Assembly: GCF_000002595.2 (NCBI RefSeq) | Contig: NC_057006.1 | Span: 5,191,356 to 5,255,355, forward strand | From: Chlamydomonas reinhardtii | Taxonomy: Eukaryota; Chlorophyta; Chlorophyceae; Chlamydomonadales; Chlamydomonadaceae | Length of the DNA: 64,000 nt | Direction: 5' to 3' | Shown here: positions 11,933 to 23,666 of the stretch, piece after piece | Layout of the letters: each line of letters starts with the position of its first letter | How positions within the stretch are numbered: the stretch's first letter is position 1 | The notes under the pieces: generated by a model | The model's database searches: none | Told to the model about the DNA's origin: nothing | The model's input: only the letters and a program-made list of their open reading frames with translations | Translations under genes and position numbers: made by a program

Positions 11933-14598
11933 ATGCCTTTCCAGTCCAACTTCCAGCTAATTAAAGCCTCCTACAAGGTACATCTAGAACTAGAAGGCAA
12001 CAGCTTGGCAACGTTGACACACTGCCCCGCTGACGCGTGACCCGCCACAGGAAGCTGACCTTCAGTTCCTGACCTGCCACCCCGGCCACAAACACACAGG
12101 AGTTCCTGCGGAAGGTTGCCGCGGCGCACCGTGGCGATGGCGCGGGCGAGGCGGGCCCCGCCCACTACTATGTGGAGCGCGTGTATGCGGACGCCTCGCT
12201 CGACCAGTCCCTCGCCAGGCTGCAGACCCAGCTGCTGGCATCCGTGGACGTCGCCGAGCTGCGGGCCGCTTACCAGGCACGAAAGCTGCGCGCCAAGCTG
12301 CGCGCGAACCAGATACGCCAGGCTTTCGACGATAAGGTGTCCCGCCTGAACAGCTACCTAGGCGGGGCCAGCAGTAGCAGCGCCGCCGGCGCGGTGACAG
12401 CAGTAGCGCCGGCGACGGTGGGTGAAGCGGTGGCGGTGGCGGCGCAGCGGGACCAGCAGCCTGCAGCTGTCATGATGGCGGCCTCCAGCGGGGCAATGGT
12501 GACTGAGGCTGTGCAGCGCAGCGGGGGCGTGGTCAGCACAAGTGCTGGCGGCGGCGCCGGCGCCAGCGCGATGGAGCTGGAGACCATTTTCGGCTCGGAC
12601 GGCCTCCTTCGTGTGAGTCAATCGGGTGTGCCCGCCCGTTCGTGTTGGCCTGTTTGTCACACGGCACGGTACGGATTCGGGCCGCACACCTTAGCTTCAG
12701 ACACCTGGTGTGCCGGGTCCGTGAGCATCCCCCACACACACATACGCACCACGGCACGTCGCCCGGCATGCACCTGGACACCCGTTTGACACCGCTCTCT
12801 CCTCCCTCTATCTCCTCCCACACACACAGCGGATGGTGCTGCTGGCGGTGGGCAGCGCGTCGCGCGCCTACATGACCAGCCTCAACACCACCTCCGTGGA
12901 GGGCGGCGGACACCTGGCTGCGGCGCTGGAGCGGCCAGCCGGCCAGGCGCTGATCACGGTGTGCAACCACGTGGCGGCGCTGGACGACCCACTGGTGGTG
13001 TCGGCGCTGCTGCCGGAGGCGGCGCTGCAGCAGCCGGACAAACTAAGGTGTGGTGGCGGGCGGGTCCTCCAGCGGGCCTTTGTGCGCCTCCTCCTCCTCC
13101 CCCTGTGGCGTGTGTTACAGAGGGCGCAATGAAAGGAAAGGGCAAAGATCATGTGTGCGATGCGGTGCGGCACTGTAGCACCTGCTTGAGCCTGCCGCCC
13201 CGGCTGCAACCTTCCCCCCGCACTCCTTGCCGCGCGACTGTTGCCTTACGGGATTGGTTCAACGTTAACCCCTGCACTCCTGCGGCCGCAGGTGGACTCT
13301 GTGCGCCAGCGACCGCTGCTTCCGCTACGCGGCGCTGGTGCCGCTGTTCCGAGCCGCCAAGGTGCTGCCGGTGGTGCGCGGCGGCGGCCTGGCGCAGCCG
13401 GGCATGGCGGCGGCCGAGTCGCGACTGGCCGCCGGCGACTGGGTGCACATCTTCCCGGAGGGCACGCGCTCGCCGGACGGCGTGTCGCTGGGCGCGGTAC
13501 GCAAGGGCGTGGGGCGGCTGGTGGCGAGCGTGCCGGAGGAGGCGCCGCCGCCGCTGGTGGTGCCGTTCGTGCACCGCGGCATGGAGGGCGTGCTGCCGCG
13601 CGGCGCGGTGCTGCCGGCGACAGGGCAGAAGGTGGGTGTGCGGGACGAGGTGCAGCGGGGAGGGGAGTGCTGTAAGGATGAGTATTACGGATCAGAAGTG
13701 GAGGAGCACAGGGAACGGGTGGCGGCGGAGGCTGGATGGTTGAGAGGTTGCGCGGGTGGACTGATATGTTCAAGGGCAGTGCGGCGCCATAACTGCCCAC
13801 ACCTCTTAGCGAACACACACATCACATGCAGCATGGATGCAAACGTGTCGGGACTATCGCTCCGCCTCACCGGACTGCTCTTGGTCATCCCTTACACGTG
13901 CACAGATTGATGTGATGGTGGGCGAACCCATCCCGGTGGCTGACCTGCTGCACGCTGCACGTGCCGAGGCCTGGCCCACCGACCGCCTGCACACCGCGGT
14001 GGCGGCGCGCGTGTCCCACCATCTGCGTGACCTCACCGCCCGACTGGACGCCCGCCGCGCTGGCCTGCCCGATCCGGGCCCCAGTGCCGCGCCGGACGCA
14101 GGCGCCGCCGTCAGCAGCCTGGACCAGTTTGACCCGTCAGACCTGCTGCTGGCGGCGGCGGCAGCCGAACGGCGCCGGGCGGGGCGCGGCGTGTGGGCGG
14201 CGTGGGAGCGCGTCAAGTTCCGCTCCGCGCTGGAGCGCCCGGGGGGAGGGAGCTGGGCCACGCAAGGCGTGGCGGCGGGGGCAGCGCAGCAGCAGACGCA
14301 GCAGACGCGAATGCAGGTGGCGCCGCCGGGAAGTGCCGTGCTCACGGGCTGCGGTGGCAACGGCAGTGTGAGTGCTGCCGCGGGCGCCGCTGCTGGCGCT
14401 GCGCCGCTCATGACTGGCGCATCGCCCGTCTTGCGCGACCTGCTTGGCTGGCGGCAGGGGGCGGCCGCGGGCCTGGTTGGCTTGGGCGCCATGTACGGCG
14501 CTGGTGGCGCTGGCGTGCGGCGGAGCTGGCTGGCCAGGGAGGAACTGGCTCAGGGCATGGCCGGTTCGGTGGCATCCGAGAACGCTGCTGCAGCATAA
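11933..14598 (+). CDS. TAZ1: Tafazzin-like phospholipid-lysophospholipid acyltransferase
   Basis: Tafazzin remodels the acyl chains of cardiolipin at mitochondrial membranes. Five exons, 11933-11977, 12100-12612, 12830-13047, 13292-13631 and 13906-14598, join in phase (602 aa). The acyltransferase motifs are present: H233-x4-D238 in NHVAALDD, RWTLCASDRCF (compare RWTPAAADICF in human), GDWVHIFPEGTR and GVGRLVA, then PFVHRGMEGVLP and IDVMVGEPIPV. Human tafazzin has about 262-292 residues. Here there is a 185-residue N-terminal extension and a long Ala/Gly-rich C-terminal extension of low complexity. The start at 11933 is the first ATG in its frame and is only moderately certain. A mitochondrial location is inferred from the family. 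Confidence 0.87.
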
Positions 14599-14727
14599 GG
14601 CTGGCTGCAGCTAAGGCACGGACAGCGGGAGGGTTTGCAGCAACCCTGGGTGTTGGTGGCGGAAAGTTGGTCCCCTGGCATCATCAGTTGGTCCCTGGCG
14701 TGCTTGCAAGCTTTGGATTGTCCCCGT

Positions 14728-14732
14728 TGTAA
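14728..14732 (+). terminator. TGTAA poly(A) signal, tafazzin-like gene
   Basis: TGTAA occurs 130 nt beyond the stop codon of the tafazzin-like gene, the first such motif on this strand. It is consistent with the usual algal poly(A) signal. Cleavage has not been seen directly. Confidence 0.45.
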
Positions 14733-14739
14733 GCCGGCG

Positions 14740-14763
14740 ATCATAAGGCTGGCCAGGGACTTG
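14740..14763. repeat. 24-nt direct repeat, copy 1 (copy 2 at 15097-15120)
   Basis: The motif ATCATAAGGCTGGCCAGGGA and the four bases after it recur about 357 bp downstream at 15097-15120 with two changes. A shorter trace (CATAAGGCTGGC) overlaps the tafazzin stop at 14593. The flanks differ, so this looks like a small dispersed motif rather than a long tandem duplication. Confidence 0.6.
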
Positions 14764-15650
14764 CCTTTCATAATGCCCCATCACGGGTGTGCACTCGGGA
14801 CTGAGCCTGCAGTAGTACGGTATTGTTGATAGAAACCAGCTGTGCGGCTTTTGCTGCAGCAACAAGTAGCCGTGCATTGTGGCTACGTTGCGCAGTGCGA
14901 TAACGCGGTGGCACAGGTCGAGAGTTACATCATCACATGGGATGCAAGTCACGGTCATCTCGTGCTCTTGCTAGTTTCAGCACGAGGAATAAACAGGTCC
15001 GACGGTCTCCTTAGGAAGTAACGTATTTCTGCTTGCGCATTTACCGCATTTATAGCATGTGGGGAAGGTTTAGATACCGTTACGGTCGTACCCGCAATCA
15101 CAAGGCTGGCCAGAGACTTGTGGCTTAGATTATGCACTTTTTGCCATGGGATAATGTGGGGCGCGGTGTATGGAGGTGGCATCCTGTATGTTTATCTGGG
15201 CGCTTCATTGCGCTAAGCGAATCGAGTCGTCACAGGTTCGATTTTTGTGGCGCGAGAGCCGCCTCACCCCGTTTAGTGCACGAGCTTGAGTGCTGTACCG
15301 CCGTGCTGTGCCGCAATAGGTTGTTACCTTCCATTTGAGCACGAGAACGGTTGAGCGAGAACGAGTTGAACACGAGAACGATGAGTAAGTTGGCAAGGCG
15401 CAGGATGGGCGAACGGAGGCCTGGACAACGCCAGCCGTGCGCTCTTGTGTCTGGAGCGGCGCCGGCAAGGGATGGCGGCAAGCTTTAATCGGTGACAGGC
15501 ATGCGAGTCTCCTTGTGTTCATGACAAGGAATTGTTTGGCGTCACCGAGGCCTAGCCTGTGGCGTCCGCGCGAGGGCGAAGCGAGGCAGGATGCCCAGAA
15601 CACACGAGTCCCTGCTCCGGCGCAGGGCACTACTGCCTACCAGCTATGCA

Positions 15651-15746
15651 CTGCCGTTGCAAACTATGTGCCATCTGCTGGGGTCTGGAATCAGCTGCAC
15701 CCTATGGGACTTCACCAACCTGCCTTAACACTGTCCCATCGCACAG
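15651..15746 (+). repeat. Dispersed repeat, about 96 nt (inverted copy at 54087-54182)
   Basis: The segment from CTGCCGTTGCAAA to CTGTCCCATCGCACA is found again on the opposite strand at 54087-54182 with a handful of differences. The end motif CTGTCCCATCGCACA also appears alone near 25405 and, altered, near 47020 and 54440. That points to a family with a conserved terminus, perhaps a non-autonomous transposon. No target-site duplication was confirmed. Confidence 0.6.
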
Positions 15747-15976
15747 CCACGACGGTTATGCTGGTACGCGCCCAGGCAGCCACTGAGCCACATGGGCGCG
15801 AGCGCAGGCCCCACTGAAGCCAAGGTGGCCAGTGGCCTCCTAAGCAGCGACTCGGCAAGTGTGTGTGTGTGTGTGGTTACAAGGTGGTGAGCACGACGTG
15901 CATTCCTGTCCTTGTAGAAACCTAGGCCCGGGCCGGGGGGCCCTTATAACGCCTGCAACACTTATATATGCAGCTA

Positions 15977-16208
15977 GTTTGGTCCCCGAATGGGGGTGCT
16001 TATGCTCCTGTGCTCCCAAATGGAATCTAGTAACGCGGCTAACCTGGCTGGGTCCGCATTCTGCATGACGGCCTGCATTCCGCCTGTAAAATCGATCTCG
16101 CTACCCAAACGCAACTGGTCGTAGGCCGTACACCGCATGAGCACATGATTCTCATCTTCGACTTCATTTGCAACACATAGCGGGCAAATCCTCTCCTCCC
16201 TAGGTCGC
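15977..16208 (-). mobile_element. LINE-type reverse transcriptase C-terminal fragment (zinc-knuckle end)
   Basis: The minus strand encodes ERICPLC, then a spacer, then ENHVLMRC and a short tail ending around SIWEHRSIST. The C-x2-C...H-x4-C arrangement following the polymerase is typical of the C-terminal zinc region of non-LTR retrotransposon proteins. Nothing resembling the reverse transcriptase core or an endonuclease is present nearby, so this is a 5'-truncated remnant, as LINE copies usually are. The LINE clade cannot be named from so little. Confidence 0.55.
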
Positions 16209-16211
16209 AAG

Positions 16212-16302
16212 TGCATCTGCACCTGCCCCGCCCAAACCTGCACCTGCCCCGGCCAAACCTGCACCTGCCCCCGCCCCACCAAACCTGCACCTGTCCAACC
16301 TG
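16212..16302. repeat. Minisatellite, about 21-nt unit
   Basis: Four to five imperfect copies of a unit containing AACCTGCACCTGCCCC lie directly beside the LINE fragment. On the minus strand they read as a repeated GQVQVW peptide, which is most likely accidental. Confidence 0.6.
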
Positions 16303-18332
16303 CACCGGCGTGTGTGTGTTCGTGCCCGAGGCGGCATGCAGTTTTGGAAACCGCACGCTCCCTGTGTGCGTTGCTGAGTGCGTTGCTGAGTGCTTGTTGC
16401 GTCTTACGGGAACTCCATTTGCAACGAGGGGATAGTGGGAATGTGGGATATAGTCATCCTGCAGGTACATCCACCAGGTGCACCGCTGAGCTGCTTGTAA
16501 GTTGAGGGCGCGATGGCAAGCATGCACCCGCTGCGACCCGCTATGGCGCCAGCACCCGCTCAACCTTTGGATGCGAGTGTTGGTGTAGCGTGATGCTGCT
16601 TAGTATATTACATCAAAATGCTCAAGCCATACTTCACCGCACTTGCTCACACGAGCTAGCCAATACGGCAATTCAGCGACCCATCTGCATTCTGCTATCT
16701 TGCCTCGAAGTTGAAGAGTGCCCCTTCTGCTCGTACCTCACAGGCAGGGAAGCCTGCTCAACGTGAGGCCAGGTCCTACATGTGGCCACGCCACGTGACT
16801 GTCAGTCGTCCACACCCCGCCGATGGGTGCTACACCTGAGAACCCCCAACACCACAGTTTACCGTGCTCCAGCCCTCCAGTCCTTTGCTCGCCGCATTCC
16901 ATGTTTGCCACTGCGTGCCCATTTGCACCTTATTCTGCGAGTTTACTGCTAGTACAGCAGCACCTGTGCCAGGCGCCTCCAGAAGCATCCAAGCTACACG
17001 GCCCCTCTTCCAGGAAAGTCAAGGGGAGGAGCCGGCCCGGCGCCGCTCCATGCGCATCGGAGACATCCCGAGATCTAAGATGAGCGGTATCATCACACAC
17101 ACATTATCGTGGTTTCGGCGGCTGAGACCATCCCGTAGAGAGAATCCTAGCCGTCAGAGACTACCCCAAAACACAGGTATTATAGTGTAGTTGCATAGCC
17201 GGCGCCCGGCAAGCAATATCGGTGTCCAGTCGACTACGGTTGGTGCGAACATCCCCACGGTGGGTACATACAATAGCACTCGCAGCGTTAGGTTCAGGGC
17301 TGCGCAAGGCTCCCGCACGCCAATCCTTGCGCGCGGGCCTGCTGGCCGTAACCCCCCTGACAGACCGTACCAACCTGCTGGGACTAACCCGACCGCTAAG
17401 GGCCGCCTTAGGTGCGGCAACTGTCCCGTATTAAAATGATGGCTTGATCCCGGTCCCCCTCACTTTGTTCGTATCATCGCCAACACTTGCGAAGCCGTAC
17501 CAAGCGAGCTGGAGGCATTGCAAGTCCACATTTGTTCCCGACTGATTTCCATTGCGCCTATACAACAACAGCACATGGACGCGCCTCTCTGGCTCCAAAG
17601 CAGCGTGCGCTCAGCGTTCCAAGACCCCCCCCCATCATGGCAAAACGCCCCCTGCTCAATCTTCAGGTCACAAGAGAATCCCTGTCTCTCATGCTCTTTG
17701 CTGCTGCCCTCGGTCAGCCCGAACCTCCCCGTGTCGCGCATTAAACCCCCAGACACCCACCAGCGGCTTTCTCCCCAACCTCCGCGCACATCCGCATCGC
17801 TTCGGCACCCGGCAAGTGTACACACGCTCACGCGCACACGCTTTCACGAAACGAGTATCGACGAGCTTAGCCATGCATGCTACACCAATTTTCAGCACAC
17901 CAACGCTGCAAGCACAACACACGCGCGCGGCACGACCGTACAAGATTCGCGGCAACATCCTTTATCGAGCATGCCAAACGGTCGCGTAAACCTTTGTTTT
18001 AATGCCCACGTGTGCTGCAGTGCCATGTGAGGGAATCGACTCAGTCCTGCTGTCGGCACTGCTTGCCCTGCCAATGGCATGTAACCAATACTGTATTACG
18101 CCGAGGAACAAAGCTTAGCCTTATCTGATCGGGCTGTCCTCACCCAGCCCAAGCTCCTGCCACAAATACAGATCACAACAAACAGGCAAGCGCAAAGCGG
18201 GACACAGCGCCGAAACCATACGAATAAATGCATCACAGACCTAGGCCTAGGCGGCGCAACACGCACTGCTCCAGTTGGCATGTTTGCTTCACGCTTTTCG
18301 CGTTGCGTGCTCCGAGTCACCGAGGTGGCGGG

Positions 18333-21300
18333 CTAGTGCCGGCCGCTCATGCCACTGGGCTTGTACTGGTCAGTCAGGATTGAATCCAGCAGACTCAGCT
18401 GGGCTGCTGAGAACTGCGAGCGGTCCGTGCCGTACATGATTGGGCGGTCCAGCACAGACAGGCTGCGCTGCTGCTGCGCCTGTAGCTGCGCCTGCTGCTG
18501 TGCCTGCTGCTGCGCCTGCTGCTGCGCCTGCTGCTGCGCCTGCTGCAGCTGGTATTGCTGCTGCAGCTGCAGCTGCGCCTGCATGTGCTGCTGCTGTTGT
18601 TGCTGCAATTGTGCCTGGTGCTGCATGACCGCTTGCTGCTGCAACTGGGCGTGTTGTTGTTGCTGCTGGTGTTGCTGCTGCTGTTGGTGCTGCTGCTGGT
18701 GTTGCTGCTGTTGCTGGTGCTGCAGTTGCAGCGCCTGCTGCATGGCCACCTGCTGTTGCAGCTGCTGGATCTGCTGCTGCAGCTGCACCGCTGGCGCCAC
18801 CTGCGGCTGCACCATCACCTGCACCTGACCGCGCTGCATCTGCGCCAACTGCATCTGGAGCTGCAGCTGCTGCGCCTGTGCCTGTGCTTGGGCCTGCGCT
18901 TGGGCCTGTGCCTGCACCTGCGCTTGGGCCTGCGCGTGGGCCTGGTTCTGCTGCATCACGAAATGCTGCTCCAGCTGCGCCTGGGCCGAGCCCATGCCCA
19001 TCGCCATCGACTGCGCCGGTGTGCCGCGCGGGAGGCCCATCTGGTGCTGCTGCGGCGGCGGCATCGAGGACTGCATGGACTGGATGGACTGCACCGACAT
19101 CGAGTGCTGGAGCCCCAGCGGCTGAGGCTCCGGCGGCGGCCCCATCAGCTGCTGCTGCTGTTGCTGCGGCGGCGGCCCCTGCGATGACAGCGCCTGCTGC
19201 ACGTGCGACATAGCAGCCTGTTGCTGCTGTTGCTGGTGCTGCGCCGAGGCCTGCGCGTGGTCAAAGGAGTTATGGTGCTGCAGAGAGCTTTGATGCGGCA
19301 GCAGCTGCTGCCGGTATTGTTGTTGCTGTTGTTGCTGCTGCTGGTCCTCGGGCGAGTGCTTCTGCGAGTTGCGTGCCGCGTCGTTGGACTCAGCCGACTC
19401 ATCCATGTCTTCCTGCGCGCACATACCATCACATAATGCGTAACAACGCCAGTACAGGAACAAGCATTGAAGCATCCTCACAAGATAAGACTACAAGTAG
19501 ACCAGGTCCAACCCCAAGCAGTCTTGGCAGGCCCCTGTTCGCGACGCCACGCACTCACATTGTTCAGCGCCGTGCCGTTGCTGAAGCCGCCAGACAGCTG
19601 CGGCAGGTCGTCAAAACCCAGCGCCGCCAGGTCCTGCTCCGTGATGACGCAGTCCTGGGTCGCCAGGGCCAGCTCAGCCGCCGCCACTGCGTTGGCGTGC
19701 AGCGACGCAGTCTGCTGCTGCTGTTGTTGCTGCGGCTGTAGGGCCTGTTGCAGCTGCGGCTTCTTCTGTTGCTGCAGCATCAGCGGCCCCGGGGCTGACA
19801 TGGTGCCGTGGCCGCGGGCCACCTCCAACACGCTGCTACTCTGCGCACGGCGCAGCGCCATCGCGCCGGCGTCACCACCGGCCAGCGCCGCCGGCGTGGC
19901 GGCGGCGGACATGTTGGTGAAGTGCGAGCTGCCCTCGTTCATGCCGCCCTCCTCGTCAATGCGCTGCATGTGGTGCTGCTGGTGGAAGCTGCCGCCCAGC
20001 CCGTGGCCCAGGCCCCAGCTGCCGCCGCTGGATACACCGGGCAGGTGGTGACCGGTGCCCGCAGGCGCCGTGCACACCGATGCCTCGGGGCCGATGCCGC
20101 CGCCGCCGCCGGCTCCGGTGCCGCCGCTCAGCGCGTCCGCCTCCGTCTCGGTGCCGTCCTCCTCCACCGCACACAGCTCTCCCAAGTCGCCGCTTGAGTT
20201 GGCCTTGGCGAGGCGGCCGCGCAGGCGCCGCGCGTCGGCCAGCGTCTTCTTGCACTCGGCGGCGCGCACCTTCTTGGCGCCGTCAGCGATGGCCTTCATC
20301 CGCATGACACGCTTGTGGCGGAACTTGTTGCCACCCTCGCCGCCCGCACCACCAGACATCAGGCCCTCCGCCTCGGCGACGCTCATGCCCAACATGCCGG
20401 CCGCGCAGCCCAGGCTGCCCATGCCCATGCCGGCAAGCACGTCCAGGCCGTCGCTGCTGATGCGCGTGGTCAGCGCCGCGTCACTGAGCTCGCATGAGCC
20501 GCCGCGGCTCGCCACCATGGACAGTGAGGTGGCCAGCCCCAGAGCCGGCGGCGCGGAGCCCGGCAGCACAGCGCAGGCGGCAAGCTGCTGCGGCGACAGG
20601 CCGCCCAGCATGCCGCCGCCGCCGCCGGCCCCCAGGGCCCCCAGCTCGCTGTTCGCGCCGGCGAGGGTGTTGGCGGCGCAGGCGCTGTTGCAGTTGGGGC
20701 TGACGGAGGTGGAGCCGCCGCTGCCCAATATGGGCGCAATGGGCACGGTGCCGAAGCTGCCGCCCGCCGAGGCGTCGCCCACGGAGCGCGCCATGCCGGC
20801 GATGTTGGCACCGCCCGCGTTCGCGTTCACCTGCATGCCGGACATCAGGTTGACGGCTGGCGGCAGCACCTGCGAGACAGCAGCATGGTGCTGCTGGTGC
20901 TGCGCTGCGGCGGCCGCCACGGCTGCAGCTGACGCCGGCGGCGGCATGGCAAACGCCGTCATGGAGCCGGCGGCCGGTCCCAGCCCGGCGGCTGCGTTAG
21001 CCAGTCCAGAGCCGGAGGTGCCGGAGGCTGAGCCGCACGGAAGACTGGATGCAAGCGAAAGGCCGCGCAGGCCGCCGCCCGTGCCGGGATCAGACAGCCC
21101 CACGCCTAGGCCAAGCCCGGCGCGCAGGGAGGCGTTGCGCCGCGCCGCTGCCTCTGCCAGGGCTGCGGCATTCATTCCGGAGCCGATGGCGATGGGCGAC
21201 GTGCGCGGCACGTCGCAGGGGCCAGTGGATGAGCGCTGCAGCGCATTTACCTGCTGCTGCGCCGCCGCCAACGCCGCCACTGCCGCCTGCTGCTGCTGTT

Positions 21301-22082
21301 GTTGGTGCTGTTGGTGGTGCTGCTGCACCGGCTGCAGGCGCTGCATGGCAGCGAGGTCGGACATGCCCGCCGGAAGGCTTGCCGCCACGCCTGACAGCGT
21401 CACGGCCACGCCGCCGCCAATGTTCCCTGCGGCCGCGCCCATCTGCTGCTCCAGCGACTGCATGAGCACGGTGTTGCTGCTGCGCGCGGAGCCCAGCGGC
21501 TGCGGCCCCTCGTTGTTGTGGCTGCTGGACACGCAGGACAGGCCGGACAGGGACCGCATGGCGAACGCCTGGCGCTGGCCCGGCACCGCCATGGGCTCTG
21601 AGGCGGTCAGCGCCAGGTTTGCAGCGGCTGCGACCTGTGCATGCCGCTGCTGCAGCTGCATCTGAAGCAGCTGTTGCTGATGCTGGTGTTGCTGCTCCGG
21701 CTGTGACTGCGACTGCGGGAGCGGCTGCACCTGCACTTGGATCTGCATCTGGGCCCGGGCCTGAGCCTGCTGCGCAATTGAGGGCCAGCCGGCGGCCGCC
21801 GCCAGCGGCTGCTGCATAGCGCCGGGAAAAGACGTGGAAGCCGCAGACATGAGCGCAGTGGACTGCAGCTGCTGCTGCTGCTGCAGCTGCTGCTGCTGCA
21901 GCGAATGCGGCATCACTTGCTGCTGTTGTCGCTGTACTGTCGCAGCTGCCGCGACTGCGGCGTATTGCATGGCCTGCTGCTGCGCTTGGGCCTGTTGCAC
22001 CAGCTGCTCCTGTTGCTGTTGCCGCTGCAGCAGGGCGTCTGTTGCCTGCTTGCCGGACATCTGTGGCGCAGGCGGCTGCTTG

Positions 22083-22115
<33 letters not shown>

Positions 22116-23467
22116 TGCACCTTGTCCAGCGGCGCGCCGAATGTGTCCAGCAGCATGGCGACGTCCATGCTGTCCACCGCGTCCATCAGCTCCTGACTGG
22201 CGGCCCGCTGTAACGACTGCTGAGACGCGGCCGCAACCGCCAGCTGTCCAGGTGCGGCCGCGGCGGAGCCGTGCGCCTGCGCCACGCCCTGCTGGCTCCA
22301 CCGCTCCTGCGCGTGTGCCGGCACCGAAGGGCCGGCCGAGGCCGCGGCCTGCAGCGTGCCGCTGCAGGTGGAGAACGGCGACATGGCCAGCGGGTTGCGC
22401 GCCACGTCGATCGGATCTTCCGGTGACATGGGCCGCTCGCCGAGGCTGGGCTGCGGCACCGCCTGCGTGTTGGAGGCCGCCGCGGCCAGCGCACCACCGT
22501 TACGCGGCCATGACGCGCACGCGGCGGCAGCGTGAGTGTTGGGCGCGGCGGAGGGCGCCTCACTGCCGGGAGAGGCGGCCTGCGGTTGCAGGCCCGTCGT
22601 GGGTTGCGGGCTGGAGGTGTCGGACTGTGGGGTGCCCATGGCGCCTGTGGCCGCACTGCTCGGGTTGGTGGCCGTGGCGGGCCATGGGGTGGCGCCGTCG
22701 AAGATGTCCATTTGCAGGTTGCGCGTCAGGCATGCCGCCAGGGGCATGTCCAGGAGTCTTCCTCGCGACTTGGCCTCCCGGTAGGCCCATACCGGGCAGG
22801 ACTGGCAAGGGACGCGCACGTGCCGCTGCGCCAACTGCGGGACAGCAAACGATGGGAGGGCGGACTCTGGAGGCAGACAGGGCGGACTCTGCACCGCGTG
22901 TACACGGTCACCGCTGATCACCGACATCATTAATTTGCATTATTGGTGTATGAGCTATGATAGTCAGGTGGCTGGGCGCAATTAGTGATCCAGCCTGCGG
23001 ACAAGTGTTCTGTTCGACTTATGTCAGGCTGGAAACCCAATGCAAATCGCATACAGTTGAAACATGATTGCTATATGTTTTCAGCTTTTGTGCGCCGGGC
23101 GCCGGGTCTGCCTCGACTCCCCAGCGTGTTCCCTTGGCAAAGGAAATGGCCACCGCCGGGCCGCTCGCTCGCCTGCCCAGCCTCCCCCTGTAACTCTCAA
23201 TAAGGTGGTAGGCAAGGCGCACCTTATTGACGCTGTGCACTTGGGCATCGCACTGTGGGCACAGGAACGCGCCTGCAAACAAACGCGACAGGAGCTCCTC
23301 AGCGAACAGCGCGCCAGCTTTGAGGCGGCGCCAATTCAGGGCTTCCGACAGCCTGACCTTGCTAGATGCAACTGATTTGTCAAGGACCTACCGTCTGAGT
23401 GGCAGAAGACAGTCGCAAGCTTCGCATCACAGGAGTCGCACACAACTTTGAAGGCCGAAGATTCCAT
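18333..23467 (-). CDS. CONSTANS-like regulator: N-terminal B-box, long Gln-rich region, divergent CCT-like motif
   Basis: Four exons, 23392-23467, 23223-23272, 19559-22834 and 18333-19412, are in phase (1,493 aa). Exons 1-3 together make a complete B-box: C10-x2-C13-x8-C22-x2-D25-x4-C30-x2-C33-x4-H38-x8-H47, then RVPC, as in plant CONSTANS-like proteins. Around residues 877-918 lies a basic block with RHKRVMRMK, KKVRAAECKKTLADARR and GRLAK. It aligns with the R-V-x-R, K-K-x-R and G-R-F-A-K pattern of the CCT domain but is divergent. The rest is low complexity: Gln runs, Ala/Gly/Ser stretches and a final 360-residue Gln-rich exon. A role in light, clock or nutrient-dependent transcription is inferred from the family only. 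Without exons 1 and 2 an open frame starting at 22930 would be mistaken for the gene, and the B-box would be lost. Confidence 0.82.
22085..22113. repeat. CTG/CAG trinucleotide run inside the CONSTANS-like gene
   Basis: Nine to ten consecutive CTG units on the plus strand encode a poly-Gln run on the minus strand. Similar interrupted CAG-rich tracts fill 18468-18960, 19140-19345, 21285-21330 and 21868-22100. They are potential sites of length variation between strains. Confidence 0.85.
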
Positions 23468-23511
23468 CGCTGCGCTGCTCTGCGCCCCTCCGCGCAGGCG
23501 TCAAGCCAGCA

Positions 23512-23666
23512 GCAGCCTCCCCTCACGGTCCGCAAGCGGAGGCGTCAGCCGCGGGAGCCAGGATGAGTCCGCCCTTCGTTGGCACTTCACGCAGCTCTAC
23601 CGAGGCACACTTAGAGATAGTATTGAGCGCAAACACTGTCAGAATGTCCAACGCAATTCGGTTAGC
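23512..23666 (+). repeat. Duplicated ~155-bp segment, copy 1 (copy 2 at 24831-24983)
   Basis: The segment starting GCAGCCTCCCCTCACGG and ending near CGCAATTCGGTTAGC recurs at 24831-24983 with about 85-90% identity and two small indels. Both copies have the same orientation. In both a frame encodes SALRWHFTQLY, but frames outside that stretch differ. Copy 1 begins only 45 bp upstream of the start codon of the CONSTANS-like gene, so both copies sit in its promoter region. Confidence 0.75.

Larger units (their letters stand above)
14599..18332. other. Gene-poor convergent region with repeat debris
   Basis: These 3.7 kb between the tafazzin-like gene (+) and the CONSTANS-like gene (-) hold no gene I can support. 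It contains a duplicated 24-nt motif, a dispersed repeat (15651-15746), a LINE C-terminal fragment (about 15977-16208) and an adjoining minisatellite (about 16212-16302). Open frames around 16823-17440 and 17487-18030 have no recognisable domain or splice pattern. The part next to 18332 may be a long 3' UTR of the CONSTANS-like gene. Confidence 0.5.

Noticed and set aside
17154-17440. Possible gene or transposon frame around 17150-17440
   Set aside because: Open on both strands because of base composition; no motif or terminal repeat could be verified.
20055-21665. 536-codon plus-strand open frame opposite the CONSTANS-like gene
   Set aside because: It mirrors GC-rich, repeat-rich coding sequence of the minus-strand gene. 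It has no domain and no splice support, and similar long shadows occur in other frames there.
22835-22930. Start of the CONSTANS-like protein at the ATG at 22930
   Set aside because: An acceptor (CCCGCAG) at the front of LAQRH joins in phase to two upstream exons that complete a perfect B-box. The intervening residues are intron.
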